Source: Natronomonas marina
Lineage (GTDB): Archaea > Halobacteriota > Halobacteria > Halobacteriales > Haloarculaceae
Assembly: GCF_024298905.1 (NCBI RefSeq)
Contig: NZ_CP101154.1
Span: 3,060,932-3,124,931, forward strand
Direction: 5' to 3'
DNA: 64,000 nucleotides
Part shown: one piece after another, positions 36,540 through 46,020 of the stretch
How positions within the stretch are numbered: position 1 is the stretch's first letter
Layout: each line of letters begins with the position of its first letter
The notes under the pieces: model-generated
The model's database searches: none
Told to the model about the DNA's origin: nothing
What the model saw: the letters and a program-made list of their open reading frames with translations, nothing else
Program-made: the position numbers and the translations under genes

Positions 36540-36839
36540 ATGCCCTCCACGATCGACGAAACACTGTTCGGCGAGCCGTCGGGTCGGCCGGTTTCGCTCG
36601 TGATGTTCTCCGGGGCGGTTCTCTTCCTGGGAATGTACGTCTTCTACGGTGTTCTCCGGGACGGCTCCTCGCTGGAGTGGCTGCTCGTCATGTCGGCCGG
36701 AAACGGCCTCGCCGGCGCTGCCGAGTCCCTTTCGACGGATCGTCGCCGGGCAGCCGGCGTGTTGCGTGCAGCGGCGATCTTCGTGTTTCTGTGTCTGGTC
36801 GGTGCGGTCGTCCTCGCGCCCGAACTGCTCTTCGACTAG
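36540..36839 (+). CDS. Small membrane protein of unknown function
   Basis: 99 residues (MPSTIDETLFGEPSGRPV). Three hydrophobic helices: SLVMFSGAVLFLGMYVFYGVL, LLVMSAGNGLAGAAES (weak) and AAAIFVFLCLVGAVVLAPELL. There is a Tyr/Gly turn and a short basic loop (STDRRRAAG). No recognisable family. Convergent with the next gene, with the two stop codons only 6 bp apart. Confidence 0.7.
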   Translation: MPSTIDETLFGEPSGRPVSLVMFSGAVLFLGMYVFYGVLRDGSSLEWLLVMSAGNGLAGAAESLSTDRRRAAGVLRAAAIFVFLCLVGAVVLAPELLFD

Positions 36840-36845
36840 ACCGGG

Positions 36846-37241
36846 TCAGGAGACCCCCGGCCCACGGCCGACCCGCCGCATTCTGACGCCCAGCGCCGCC
36901 CCGACCGCTCCCGACAGCGCGTGTACCGGAATCACGAGCAGCGCGATCAGCAGCGTCTGGACGCCCAACACGAGCACCGCGAGGTCGCCGGCCGCCACCG
37001 ACTGTGCGACCCCGACGGCGACGAAGGCGACGAAGGCGGCGCCGCCGCCGTAGGCCCCGGCGCGGGCGCCCGCCCCAACGTGACCCGGCGTCCGGGAGAG
37101 CGCGCCGACGACCACGCCGCCGGCCAACCCCGCCACGAGCACGAGACCGAGCAGGTCCGCCTCCGCGAGGAAGTCGGCGACGACGGCGGCGACGGCGGCG
37201 ACGGCCGTCACGACGGCACCGGCGAGCGTCCGTCGGTCCAT
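36846..37241 (-). CDS. DUF5518-like membrane protein
   Basis: 131 residues with four hydrophobic helices separated by short Gly-rich loops (LAGGVVVGALSRTPGHVGAGARAG in the middle). The pattern GGVVVGAL and PGHVGAGARAGAYGG resembles haloarchaeal DUF5518 proteins, whose role is unknown. Same strand as the methyltransferase-thiR-dcd run upstream, 30 bp apart, so it may be the last gene of that operon. Confidence 0.65.
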   Translation of the reverse strand: MDRRTLAGAVVTAVAAVAAVVADFLAEADLLGLVLVAGLAGGVVVGALSRTPGHVGAGARAGAYGGGAAFVAFVAVGVAQSVAAGDLAVLVLGVQTLLIALLVIPVHALSGAVGAALGVRMRRVGRGPGVS

Positions 37242-37271
37242 ACGCGGGCCTCGCCCGGCGCCGCGAAAACG

Positions 37272-37931
37272 TTAGCGGACGCGGCCGGCCAGCAGGCCGA
37301 CGAAGCCCAGCGCGAACGTCTCGTAGCTCCGCGCCTCGGTCCGGTCGACCAGGGCCGTCCGGGAGGCGTCGACGCGTTCCGACAGGGGTTCGTCGGGCCG
37401 GCCGAACGGCGCCCGGAGGACGGCGCCGGGGCCGCTCCCGGGCGCGCCGGCGGCGACGAACCCCCGGAACAGCGGGTTCAGCGGCCGCCCAAGCGGGTCC
37501 TCGGTCACCGTCGCGTCCATCAGCGCGACCCGGCCGCCCGTCCCGACGAGGTCACACCAGTCGTCGACGACGGCGTCGGGCGCATCGAACAGCCCGCAGA
37601 CGAAGGTGGCGAGGACGGCGTCGGCCGCCGCGACCGGGGGGCGGGTGGCGTCGCCGCGAACGACGGCGACGTTGTCGTAGGCGGCCGCGCGGCGCCGGGC
37701 GCGGGCGAGCAGCGGTCCCGTGAGGTCGACGCCGACGACGCGGCCGCCGGGGCCGACCCGCTCGCGGAGGTACGGGAGGTTCGCGCCGGTGCCACAGCCC
37801 ATCTCGACGACGGTGTCGCCGGGTCTGGCGACCCGCCGGGCGGCGGCGCGGCGCCACCCGCCGACGCCGGGCGCGGTTGCGACGCGGTCGTAGAGGGCCG
37901 CCCACCGGCCGTAGAACTCCGCTATCGACAT
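37272..37931 (-). CDS. Class I SAM-dependent methyltransferase
   Basis: 219 residues from the ATG at 37931. UbiE-like Rossmann methyltransferase: FYGRWAALYDRVA, motif I VVEMGCGTGANLPYL, motif II VVGVDLTGPLL, and VVRGDATRPPV. The central acidic motif IV region is ADAVLATFVCGLFD. Substrate unknown; phospholipid or quinone methyltransferases have this layout. The start codon overlaps the stop of thiR by one base, so the two are coupled. Confidence 0.85.
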   Translation of the reverse strand: MSIAEFYGRWAALYDRVATAPGVGGWRRAAARRVARPGDTVVEMGCGTGANLPYLRERVGPGGRVVGVDLTGPLLARARRRAAAYDNVAVVRGDATRPPVAAADAVLATFVCGLFDAPDAVVDDWCDLVGTGGRVALMDATVTEDPLGRPLNPLFRGFVAAGAPGSGPGAVLRAPFGRPDEPLSERVDASRTALVDRTEARSYETFALGFVGLLAGRVR

Positions 37932-38827
37932 CAACTGAGGTCCCGGACGGTCGCGGCGACCGCGCTCGCGTCGCCCCCCAGCAGGTAGCAGACCGGCTCG
38001 ATGCCGAACCCGCCGGTCTGGTAGAGCACGTCGACCTCGGGGTCGGCCTCCAGCGCCGCCGCGACGGCGGCTTCGAGGTCGGCCTCGGGGTCGAACTCGG
38101 CGGTCGCGTGGCCCGCTGCCTCCAGGTCGGCCAGCAGGTCGGGGTCGTACCGGACGTTCAGCGCCGCGCGTGCGGGACTGCCGGCCGCCCGCGCCGCCAG
38201 CAGGACCGACGCGACGTGCTCGGAGACGCCGAACTCCGGCTCTCCGGGGACCGTCGCCCGGCCCTTCACGTCGAGGATGCGGCCCGGAACCGCCGCCACG
38301 TCGTCGATGGTCGTCGCGTCGGGCAGCGCCTCGACGAGGTTCGCGCCGACCGCCGGGATGAGCGCCGCGAAGCCGCTCGTGTTCTCCAGGGTGCGGACGC
38401 CCCGCCGGACCGACGAGCGGACCCGCTCGGTCGTCCGCAACTCCCCCTCCGGGTCGTGGACGTCGAAGGTGCCCTCGTACTCGGACAGCGGCGGGAAGGC
38501 GGCCTCGTGGAGTCGGGCCAGCACGTCGCCGCGTTCGAGCCGTCGGATCAGCACCTCGGCCTCGACGAGCGCCTGCACGCGACTCACGTCCCCGCTGGCC
38601 AGCCCATCGGCGAGGGCGTCGACCAGTTCGCTGACCCGCTCGTCGGCCGCCAGCTCGGCGTTGATCTCGACCTCGCCGTGGGCGTACTTCGAGACGGCGC
38701 TCTGGCTGATGCCGAGCAACTCGGCGACCTCGCTCTGTGTGAGTCCGCGGTCGCGCAACTCGCCGGCCAGAAGCGACCGGAAGGTCGGCAGGAACTCCTC
38801 GACGACGACCTCCTCGACGAACTTCAT
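37931..38827 (-). CDS. thiR: Thiamine-responsive transcriptional regulator ThiR (HTH + ThiN domain)
   Basis: 298 residues. The N-terminal helix-turn-helix ([28 protein letters not shown], about 25-52) is a lambda-repressor type. The C-terminal ~170 residues are a ThiN domain ([43 protein letters not shown]), which in enzymes makes thiamine phosphate and in ThiR senses it. This matches the archaeal ThiR repressors reported to control thiamine genes, probably including the nearby thi4 at 33 kb. The ATG overlaps the dcd stop by 4 bases (ATGA), so it is translated from the dcd message. Confidence 0.85.
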   Translation of the reverse strand: MKFVEEVVVEEFLPTFRSLLAGELRDRGLTQSEVAELLGISQSAVSKYAHGEVEINAELAADERVSELVDALADGLASGDVSRVQALVEAEVLIRRLERGDVLARLHEAAFPPLSEYEGTFDVHDPEGELRTTERVRSSVRRGVRTLENTSGFAALIPAVGANLVEALPDATTIDDVAAVPGRILDVKGRATVPGEPEFGVSEHVASVLLAARAAGSPARAALNVRYDPDLLADLEAAGHATAEFDPEADLEAAVAAALEADPEVDVLYQTGGFGIEPVCYLLGGDASAVAATVRDLS

Positions 38828-40866
38828 CGGTCCACCTGCTCGCCCCCGAACTCCTCGTCGGACTGGATGCGGGAGGCCTGCGGACCCGCCTGGCCCTGGT
38901 ACTTCGAGCCGCGCTCCTCGCCGTAGGGGCGCTCGGCCGGGTTCTTCAGTTCGGTGAACGTCAGCTGTGAGATTCGCATCTCCGGCGTCAGTGCGACCGG
39001 CGCGGTGCCGAGGTTCGACAGTTCGAGCGTAATCTGTCCCTCGTACCCGGGGTCGCACAGACCTGCAGTGTTCGAGAGGAATACACCTCCCCGTCCTCCA
39101 AGGAAGTTCTCGATGGTCTTCCCGTTGGGCTGTACTTCGAGGTCGTACGTCGGTTCTACGCGGTCGGTCTCTTCAACTTCGACCACTTCCTCGAAGCGGA
39201 CCTCCTCCTCGAGAATCTGATCGAGTCGCGTCGTGTCAACACCTGCGTCGGCATAGGCGTCTCGGAACCGCCGGAGCGTTTCCCGCTTGACCGCGTCGTA
39301 CTCTTCGTTTTCGACGTTCGAAATGCTGGACGGCGAGGCGTATCCCATCGCTTCTGCAGCGTCGGACATCGTCATCCCGGCTCTCCGACGATATTGACGT
39401 AAAAGTTCGCTCGGAGTCGGGACGTACTGTCCCCGCTTGTGCGGTTCGGTAGCGGTGTCGACTGCCCACTCGGTACCCTCGTTGTGAACGTCGCTCGGCT
39501 CGATGTACACCTCCCGTTCGCGGCCGTACACCGAGCTGTGGAGTCCCAGTCTGGCTGCGAGATACATCGCTTCGTTTGCCAGTGATTCGTTTGCGGTGTA
39601 AAGCGTATCCCGCGAGTCGCGTCGACAGCCGTCCCCGTCGAGAAGGCCCTCCAGCAGCGCTTCCAAAACCGATTCGGACCAGTTCCAGCTTCGGTTAGGG
39701 ATTCCCTTTTCGCCACCGGACCCGGCGAGCTGACGGAAAACTTTCGACCAGAGCGCCGAACAGACGGTGAGTCGGCCGACGCCGTCGTTCCTCTGTTGCC
39801 GATAGATGCTGGTGTCGTACCGTTCGAACCAGGCGGCGACCCGGTCGAGATACGCTTCGTTCTTGTTGGCAAACTGGACCTGCTTCCGTCGTGCCGACCC
39901 CTCTGCGATATAGAACCCCAGTACCCAACCGAACTCCGGCGTGACTTCGAGCTGGCGCGGGAGTTTAGCGTCGCTCTGCTTGAACGCGAGCTCTACATCG
40001 CCCGGTGCCTTCGCAGGGGAGATACAGGACAGTGGTGCGGCGTTGCGTGAGTCGTAGTGACGCCGTGAAACCTGAGGGACGTCTTCATCCCACTTGACAG
40101 CTCCTAGACCGTCCGTCGCATATGCGATAACCTCCCCGTCACCTTCGAAAAGGGACACCAGATCGATTTCGGTTTCTTCGGTCGGGGAATCAGGCAGGCG
40201 TCCGGGGACCATCACCCGACTTCCCTCGGCTTCTTCACTGGGTAATCGAGTCACGCCTCCATCCTCGTCGACCGTGAACAGGTTGTGGTCCCTGGTCACC
40301 AGCACCTCCCGACCGGATTTCAATCGCACACGATAGATTCGCTTTGTCGGATTGGTGATATAGTCGGTGACACGGTGAGTGCTCACTCGGAGCGTTTTCG
40401 GGTCGAACGAGACCGCGCGTGCCGGCCGCTCGTTTTCGACTATGTCACCGATTTCGTAGAACCCGAATCCGTCCTCCGGGGTCCAGAGGAACACCTCCTC
40501 GTCGTACGGGAGTGAGGCGTGCACCACGACCGCCAGCCGGCCCAGCGAGGAGCGTCCCTCGACGTGGGCGATGAGGTCCGGCGGAATCTCGACGCGCTCC
40601 TTCGTCGTCCCGAGCACGAAGTCGCCGGGATGGAGGATGAAGTCCTCGCCCTCCTCGACGTAGGTCTCGTCGACGTACTCGTCGACCTCCTGTTCGCTGT
40701 TGGGGTGGATACAGGGGATGTTGGTCCGCTGGAACTCGAGGAACTCCCGGCCCAGTCGGAGGTCGATGCTGGCCGGCTGAATCTGGAGTTCGGGGTCCGC
40801 CAGCGGCTCGACGACGAGGTCGCCGTCCGTCAGCCGCCGACGGATGTCCGCATCGGAGAGTATCAT
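38824..40866 (-). CDS. dcd: dCTP deaminase precursor interrupted by an intein
   Basis: 680 residues as translated. The extein halves (residues 1-117 and 600-680) join to a 198-residue dCTP deaminase, the normal size, which converts dCTP to dUTP for dTMP synthesis. Extein landmarks: [43 protein letters not shown], then [19 protein letters not shown] with the catalytic Glu. The intein sits exactly between the VVVHA and TAGL strands, inside the trimer active site, so the enzyme needs splicing to work. First gene of the dcd-thiR-methyltransferase run. Confidence 0.93.
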   Translation of the reverse strand: MILSDADIRRRLTDGDLVVEPLADPELQIQPASIDLRLGREFLEFQRTNIPCIHPNSEQEVDEYVDETYVEEGEDFILHPGDFVLGTTKERVEIPPDLIAHVEGRSSLGRLAVVVHASLPYDEEVFLWTPEDGFGFYEIGDIVENERPARAVSFDPKTLRVSTHRVTDYITNPTKRIYRVRLKSGREVLVTRDHNLFTVDEDGGVTRLPSEEAEGSRVMVPGRLPDSPTEETEIDLVSLFEGDGEVIAYATDGLGAVKWDEDVPQVSRRHYDSRNAAPLSCISPAKAPGDVELAFKQSDAKLPRQLEVTPEFGWVLGFYIAEGSARRKQVQFANKNEAYLDRVAAWFERYDTSIYRQQRNDGVGRLTVCSALWSKVFRQLAGSGGEKGIPNRSWNWSESVLEALLEGLLDGDGCRRDSRDTLYTANESLANEAMYLAARLGLHSSVYGREREVYIEPSDVHNEGTEWAVDTATEPHKRGQYVPTPSELLRQYRRRAGMTMSDAAEAMGYASPSSISNVENEEYDAVKRETLRRFRDAYADAGVDTTRLDQILEEEVRFEEVVEVEETDRVEPTYDLEVQPNGKTIENFLGGRGGVFLSNTAGLCDPGYEGQITLELSNLGTAPVALTPEMRISQLTFTELKNPAERPYGEERGSKYQGQAGPQASRIQSDEEFGGEQVDR
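39070..40515 (-). other. Intein in dCTP deaminase with LAGLIDADG endonuclease and HTH segment
   Basis: 482 codons (residues 118-599). Block A begins at Ser118 ([16 protein letters not shown]). Block B is TRDHNLFTV with the conserved His. The endonuclease has two LAGLIDADG helices ([11 protein letters not shown] and [11 protein letters not shown]). A helix-turn-helix-like stretch ([32 protein letters not shown], around codons 497-530, given as its extent) follows the endonuclease. Block F is [16 protein letters not shown] and block G ends FLSN before extein Thr. The penultimate residue is Ser instead of the usual His. No frameshift. Confidence 0.92.
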
Positions 40867-40959
40867 ACCCCGACAGGGGGGCGACAGGGGCTTAAAGGTC
40901 AACGCTCGCGGCCGGCGCCGTCGAGGTGGGCTTTTACCCCCGCCGTCCGACCGGCCGGT

Positions 40960-41298
40960 ATGAAGCAGGCAATCGTCGCCCGCACCGACCTCGGGATGGG
41001 ACAGGGAAAGCTGGCCGCACAGGTCGCCCACGCCTCGCTGCAGGCCTACGAGTCGGCCGGCTCGTCGGCCCGAAGCGAGTGGAAGTCCGGCGGCCAGAAG
41101 AAGGTCGTCCTGAAGGGGTCCGGCGAGTCCGAACTCCAGCAGTTGGCCGAGGAGGCCCGCCGCGAGGGGTTGCCCTACGCCCTCGTCCGGGACGCCGGCC
41201 ACACGCAACTGGAACCGGGGACGCTGACGGCACTGGCGGTCGGTCCCGCCCCGGAGAACGTCGTCGACAAGGTGACCGGCGACCTCTCGCTCTACTAG
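40960..41298 (+). CDS. pth2: Peptidyl-tRNA hydrolase, archaeal type (Pth2)
   Basis: 112 residues, the usual length. Pth2 frees tRNA from prematurely released peptidyl-tRNA. The signature is [26 protein letters not shown], with the conserved Lys and His-containing AQVAHA. Later conserved parts are [25 protein letters not shown] and TALAVGPAP. Strong start at the ATG at 40960. Its stop overlaps that of the convergent OYE gene by 4 bases. Confidence 0.95.
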   Translation: MKQAIVARTDLGMGQGKLAAQVAHASLQAYESAGSSARSEWKSGGQKKVVLKGSGESELQQLAEEARREGLPYALVRDAGHTQLEPGTLTALAVGPAPENVVDKVTGDLSLY

Positions 41299-42368
41299 TC
41301 GAAGCCACGGGTGTACTGCCGCGGGACGGGCGCCTCGTGGCCCAGTTCCTCGGCCGCCCGGATGGCGAAGTAGGGGTCCCGGAGGTGCTCGCGGCCGACG
41401 ACCGCCAGATCCGCACGCCCGTTCCGGACGATTGCGTCGGCGCCCTGCGGGGTCGTGATGCCGCCGACGGCGCCGACGGGGACGCCGCTCTCGGCGACGC
41501 GTTCGGCGTAGGGGACCTGATAGTGGGGACCGGTGTCGGGTACCTCTTGATCGGGGTGGATACCGCCCGAACTGACATCCATCAGGTCGACTCCGAGCGG
41601 TTCGAGGTCCGCCGCCAGTCGCGCCGAGTCGTCGACCGTCCACGACTCGCGGCCCGGCAGCCAGTCGGTCGCCGAGATTCGGACGAACAGCCCGGTCCCG
41701 TCGGGGACGATCTCGCGGACCGCGGCGACGACCTCCCGCAGGAAGCGGGTCCGCCCCTCGAAGTCGCCGCCGTAGGCGTCCTCGCGGCCGTTCGTCACCG
41801 GTGACAGGAACTCGTGGAGCAGGTAGCCGTGGGCGGCGTGTATCTCCACGATATCGAAACCGGCGTCGACGGCACGCCCGGCGGCGGCCGCCCAGGCGTC
41901 GACGAGGTCGACGACGTCGTCGGTCGAGAGCCGCTCGGTTTCGAGCGGTTCGTCGTGCGGCCACGGCTCGGCGGTCGGGCCGACGGGCGTCCAGCCGCCG
42001 TCGTCGTGGATGGGGTCGCCGCCGTCGGCGGGCCGCCGCGTCGAGGCCTTCCGGCCGGCGTGGGCCAACTGGATGGCCGGCACCGCGCCGTGGTCGGCGA
42101 GGAATCCGGCGACCGGCGACAGCGCCTCGGCGTGGTCGTCGCTCCAGATACCGAGGTCCTCCGGCGAGATGCGGCCCCGCGGCGTCACCGCGGTGGCCTC
42201 CGTCATGACGATGCCGGCGCCGCCGACGGCCCGACTGCCGAGGTGGACGCGGTGCCACTCGGTCGCCAGGCCGTCGCGGGCCTCACAGGAGTACTGACAC
42301 ATCGGCGAGACCATCACCCGGTTGCGGGCGGTCACGTCCCGGAGTTCGAACGGCGTGAACAGGTGCAC
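41295..42368 (-). CDS. NADH:flavin oxidoreductase / Old Yellow Enzyme family (YqjM-like)
   Basis: 357 residues from a GTG at 42368 ([19 protein letters not shown]). FMN-dependent ene-reductase TIM barrel: N-terminal [16 protein letters not shown] with the Cys that tunes the flavin, [14 protein letters not shown], the substrate-binding pair in [21 protein letters not shown], and FVRISATDW. The C-terminal phosphate-binding [10 protein letters not shown] and [13 protein letters not shown] end are present. Reduces activated C=C bonds; the physiological substrate is unknown. The longer open frame beyond 42368 runs through the next gene's promoter and is not coding. Confidence 0.88.
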   Translation of the reverse strand: MHLFTPFELRDVTARNRVMVSPMCQYSCEARDGLATEWHRVHLGSRAVGGAGIVMTEATAVTPRGRISPEDLGIWSDDHAEALSPVAGFLADHGAVPAIQLAHAGRKASTRRPADGGDPIHDDGGWTPVGPTAEPWPHDEPLETERLSTDDVVDLVDAWAAAAGRAVDAGFDIVEIHAAHGYLLHEFLSPVTNGREDAYGGDFEGRTRFLREVVAAVREIVPDGTGLFVRISATDWLPGRESWTVDDSARLAADLEPLGVDLMDVSSGGIHPDQEVPDTGPHYQVPYAERVAESGVPVGAVGGITTPQGADAIVRNGRADLAVVGREHLRDPYFAIRAAEELGHEAPVPRQYTRGFD

Positions 42369-42473
42369 GCCGACGGTTCGACGGCGGCGGCCAAGACCCT
42401 TTCCGTGGCGGTACTGCGTGCGGTTCGGGTCGGGGAGCGGCAACACTCGCCGTAACTTCACTAACGACCATGA

Positions 42474-42482
42474 AGGTTTAAG
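42474..42482 (+). promoter_or_regulatory. TATA box for the 46-codon gene
   Basis: GGTTTAAGG at 42475-42483 lies about 27 bp before the ATG at 42507. It supports the reality of the small gene that follows. Confidence 0.6.
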
Positions 42483-42506
42483 GTAGTGGAGATACGACCG
42501 GAGTAT

Positions 42507-42647
42507 ATGACGAACGACGAAATCGAGCCGATGGTTCCGGAAATGCCTCGACGAACGTCCACCGAGACGGTTCGGACCGACGGCGGTCGCCCGCGGACCC
42601 GCTACGACGAGCACGAGGCCGAGGCACCGCTCGTTCCCCGTTTTTGA
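42507..42647 (+). CDS. Small hypothetical protein
   Basis: 46 residues (MTNDEIEPMVPEMPRRTSTE at the start), charged, with both Arg- and Glu-rich parts (RTRYDEHEAEAPLVPRF at the end). No domain or membrane segment. It has a textbook haloarchaeal promoter, haloarchaeal codon use and a run of five T over its stop codon (CGTTTTTGAG) that could end transcription. Possibly a small regulatory or nucleic-acid-binding protein; nothing more can be said. Confidence 0.65.
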   Translation: MTNDEIEPMVPEMPRRTSTETVRTDGGRPRTRYDEHEAEAPLVPRF

Positions 42648-42710
42648 GCCGTTCCCGTACGTTCGGGTCGTTCTCGTAAGACGCTTCACGCCCGACGCCC
42701 ACCGACGGGT

Positions 42711-44036
42711 ATGCGCGAATCCCACCCGCTCGAGCGCGCCGTCGGCATCGAGTACTACGTCTCGGAGACGGCGGGCGTCGGCGGTCGCCTCCGCGCCGGG
42801 CCGGGCGACTTCCGGGTCCGCGAGCGGGAGGCCTTCGGCGCGGACCTGCAGCCGCTCGACGCCGACCCCGGCTCCTATCCGCACCTCGTCTTCCGGGCGA
42901 CGCTCTCGGAATGGGACACCAACGACTTCGCCTCCGCGCTGTCCGACGACCTCGGGATGAGCCGCGAGCGGGTCTCCTGGGCGGGCACCAAGGACAAACA
43001 CGCCGTCACGACGCAACTGTTCTCCATCCGATACGACGGGGCGGAACTGCCGGCCCTCGACGGCGCCGAAATCGAGGCGCTCGGCCGCGCCGGCCGCCCG
43101 GTGCTGTTCGGCGACCTCGCGGGCAACGAGTTCGAGATCGTCGTCCGGGACGCCGACCGCCCGGAGAACGCCGAGGCCATCGCCGACGAACTGCGCGCCT
43201 TCGCCGCCGACGGCGAGGGCCGCGAGGGGACGGTCGCCGTCCCGAACGTCTTCGGCCAGCAGCGTTTCGGCTCGAAGCGACCGATCACTCACCGCGTCGG
43301 CCTCGACGTCGTCCGCGGCGACTGGGAGGCCGCGGCCGTGCGCTACGTCTGTGAGTCGAGCGAGCGGGAGCCGGAACGGACGCGAGAGGCCCGAAAGCGG
43401 GTCGACGAGACGCGCGAGTGGGCGTCGGCGTCCGACCTGCTCCCCGGTCACCTGCGCTACGAGCGGGCCATCGCCGGCCGGCTCGCGGAGGGTGCCGACG
43501 ACCCCGCCGACTATCGCGCGGCCCTGGAGCGACTGCCGACGAACCTCCAGACCATGTTCGTCAACGCCGCCCAGTCGTACGCGTTCAACCTGATCTGCTC
43601 GGAGCGCCTCCGGCGGGGACTGCCGTTCGGCCGTCCGGTCGTCGGTGACGTGGTCTGTTTCGCCGACGACGACGGCGTGCCCGACCCCGAACGGACGCAG
43701 GTGGTCGACGAGGGCCGCCTCGAGACGGTCGCCCGCCACTGCGAGCGGGGGCGGGCGTTCGTCACCGCGCCGCTGGTCGGCACCGACACGGAGTTCGGTA
43801 GCGGCGAACCGGCCGACATTGCCCGCGGCGTCCTCGAGGAAGTGGGCGTCGCCCCCGCCGACTTCGCGTTGCCCGGCGAGTTCGGCTCGACCGGTACGCG
43901 CCGGGCGATCCGGGTGACTACCGACCTCGAACTGCGGCACGACCCGCTGACGCTGTCCTTCTCGCTCCCGAAGGGGAGCTACGCGACCGTCCTGGCACGG
44001 GAGTTCTGCAAGGTCGACCCCGATCTGCTGTCGTGA
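42711..44036 (+). CDS. truD: tRNA pseudouridine synthase TruD
   Basis: 441 residues, archaeal-type length. It forms pseudouridine at tRNA position 13 (and in archaea may modify position 35 of some tRNAs). The catalytic motif [12 protein letters not shown] carries Asp95. Other family blocks: [47 protein letters not shown] and [20 protein letters not shown]. The insertion domain lies around residues 270-390. Preceded by the 46-codon gene with its own promoter; ends 76 bp before the histidine kinase. Confidence 0.93.
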   Translation: MRESHPLERAVGIEYYVSETAGVGGRLRAGPGDFRVREREAFGADLQPLDADPGSYPHLVFRATLSEWDTNDFASALSDDLGMSRERVSWAGTKDKHAVTTQLFSIRYDGAELPALDGAEIEALGRAGRPVLFGDLAGNEFEIVVRDADRPENAEAIADELRAFAADGEGREGTVAVPNVFGQQRFGSKRPITHRVGLDVVRGDWEAAAVRYVCESSEREPERTREARKRVDETREWASASDLLPGHLRYERAIAGRLAEGADDPADYRAALERLPTNLQTMFVNAAQSYAFNLICSERLRRGLPFGRPVVGDVVCFADDDGVPDPERTQVVDEGRLETVARHCERGRAFVTAPLVGTDTEFGSGEPADIARGVLEEVGVAPADFALPGEFGSTGTRRAIRVTTDLELRHDPLTLSFSLPKGSYATVLAREFCKVDPDLLS

Positions 44037-44112
44037 CCCCTCGGCGAGCGGTCACGACAGTGAGGTTACAGTCGATGTATCGTGGCGGGGTATCAAGTGG
44101 ACAGAGGGCTCA

Positions 44113-45201
44113 ATGGGCGGTATGTCGAACCAGCCGGCAAATCGCGTCGCCCTCCCGAGCCGGCACGAAGAGGGGGTGTGGGTCGTCGTCCTCGCGGGGA
44201 TAGCGCTGGCGGCCGTCGGCGCCTGGCACGTCGCCACGACGGGCGTGACCGTACGCGGTATCGAACTGGGCTTCGAGGTCTTCATCGACGTCGGCCTCCC
44301 GGTGGTCGCGGTCGCAGTCGTCCTGTACGCCCGGCGAGCCTCGCAGTTACCCGACCGACCGATCGCCCGCTGGACGTTCGCGGGCATCCTCACGCTCGGC
44401 CTGCTTGCGACGTGGGCCAGCGTCACCGAGTTGCGCGACGGCCGGTTCGTGGAGGTCACCGGGACGCTCCTCCTCGGTGCGAACCTGGGCATCCTGTTCG
44501 GCGTCGTCGCCGGCATCAACCGCGCCCAGGCGAAGGAGAAGGCCGAACTCGCCGAGCGGGCACGGACACAGCGGGAGGGGATGGCCTTCCTCAATCACCT
44601 CCTCAGGCACCACGTACTCAACGGAGTGACGATAATCAACGGCTACACGGACGAACTGCGGCGGGAGGGAGTTCCCGACGAACACGTCGACATCATCGAA
44701 CGGCAGAGCGACCGCATCGTCACGCTGGTCGAGAACGTCCAGACACTCGTCGACTCGCTGTCCGAGGAGGCCGAACCGAAACCGATCGACCTCGCCGACG
44801 TCGCCGAGCGCGCCGTCGCGGACGCCCGCGAAACCCACCCCGACGTGACGTTCGAACTCGACTGCGAGGCCGCCGTCGTCCGGGCCGACGAGTTCTTCCG
44901 GACGGTGCTGGACAACCTCCTCTCGAACGCGGTCGAACACCACGACGGCGAGCCGAACGTCCGCGTCGTCGTCGAGGCCGGCGACCCCGTCGTCGTCCGG
45001 GTCACCGACGACGGTCCCGGCATCCCGCGAGATGTCCGTGAGTCCTTCGCCGACAAGGGCGACATGACGACCGCCGTCGCGGGCGACGGGCTCGGGCTGT
45101 ATCTCGTCCACACGCTCGTGAGGAACTACGGGGGGTCGGTCCGCATCACCGACAACGAGCCGCGAGGGAGCACCGTCACCGTCGAACTACCCCGGGGCTG
45201 A
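44113..45201 (+). CDS. Membrane-bound sensor histidine kinase
   Basis: 362 residues. Four N-terminal transmembrane helices (about 21-41, 54-72, 87-104, 115-134) form the sensor, with no large extracellular domain. The DHp region has the phospho-acceptor His in NHLLRHHVLNGVTIING (His166). The HATPase domain has the N-box DNLLSNAVEHHDG, G1 DDGPGIP and G2 GDGLGLYLVHTL. Haloarchaeal kinases of this type signal to stand-alone receivers; no response regulator is adjacent. Starts at the ATG at 44113; the ATG at 44122 is equally possible. Confidence 0.85.
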   Translation: MGGMSNQPANRVALPSRHEEGVWVVVLAGIALAAVGAWHVATTGVTVRGIELGFEVFIDVGLPVVAVAVVLYARRASQLPDRPIARWTFAGILTLGLLATWASVTELRDGRFVEVTGTLLLGANLGILFGVVAGINRAQAKEKAELAERARTQREGMAFLNHLLRHHVLNGVTIINGYTDELRREGVPDEHVDIIERQSDRIVTLVENVQTLVDSLSEEAEPKPIDLADVAERAVADARETHPDVTFELDCEAAVVRADEFFRTVLDNLLSNAVEHHDGEPNVRVVVEAGDPVVVRVTDDGPGIPRDVRESFADKGDMTTAVAGDGLGLYLVHTLVRNYGGSVRITDNEPRGSTVTVELPRG

Positions 45202-45263
45202 ACGTTCGGTAACGGCTCACAGGCCGCCGTTCGACTTTTCTCCCCACCCGCCGAGCGAGGCGT

Positions 45264-45983
45264 ATGGACCCGGACGAGGACGCCTACGGGCAGGCGATGC
45301 TCGACCACTACGAGGGCCGGGAGGCCTGGGAGATCATCGAGCGGGACGACGGCTGGGTCGGTACCTCGCAGGGAACCGACCTCTACTTCGCGCCGTACCC
45401 CGAGTGGGCCGACCGCCAGCAGGCGGCCGTCGACCGTGCGACGGGGCGCGTCCTCGACGTGGGCTGTGGCGCCGGGCGGGCGATGGTCCCGCTGGAGGCC
45501 CGTGGCCACGAGACCGTCGGCGTCGACGTCTCGCCGGGCGCCGTCGAGGTGTGCCGGCGGCGCGGTCTCGACGCCCGCGAACGCGACGTCGCCGACGTCG
45601 GCGACCTGACGGGCGAGTTCGACACGCTGCTCATGCTGGGCAACAACTTCGGGCTGGTCGGCACCCGCGAGCGCGCCCCCGAGGTGCTGTCGGAACTGGC
45701 CGCCGTCGCCGCCGACGACGCGGTGCTGTACGCCGAGAGCCGCGACCCGACGGCGACCGACGACGAGGACCACCTCGCGTACCACGAGCGGAACCGCGAA
45801 CGGGGGCGCCTGCCGGGCGCGCTCCGCATCCGGGTGCGCTACCGGCGGTACGCGACGCCGTGGTTCGACTACCTGCTCGCTGCTCCCGACGAGATGCGGA
45901 CACTCGTCGCCGACACGCAGTGGACGCTGACGGAGGTCATCGGCGACGAGACGGGCGACTACGTCGGCGTCCTCGAACTGTAA
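45264..45983 (+). CDS. Class I SAM-dependent methyltransferase
   Basis: 239 residues. Rossmann methyltransferase with motif I VLDVGCGAGRAMVPLE, motif II VGVDVSPGAVEVC, and motif IV-like TLLMLGNNFGLVG. An N-terminal ~50 residues includes GQAMLDHYEGREAWEIIERDDGWV. The Asn-Asn in LLMLGNNFGL recalls small-molecule N- or O-methyltransferases, but the substrate is unknown. It is 62 bp after the histidine kinase, same strand. Confidence 0.8.
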   Translation: MDPDEDAYGQAMLDHYEGREAWEIIERDDGWVGTSQGTDLYFAPYPEWADRQQAAVDRATGRVLDVGCGAGRAMVPLEARGHETVGVDVSPGAVEVCRRRGLDARERDVADVGDLTGEFDTLLMLGNNFGLVGTRERAPEVLSELAAVAADDAVLYAESRDPTATDDEDHLAYHERNRERGRLPGALRIRVRYRRYATPWFDYLLAAPDEMRTLVADTQWTLTEVIGDETGDYVGVLEL

Positions 45984-46020
45984 CCGCCCGACTTATCCGC
46001 CGCAGACGCCTTTCGACGGT

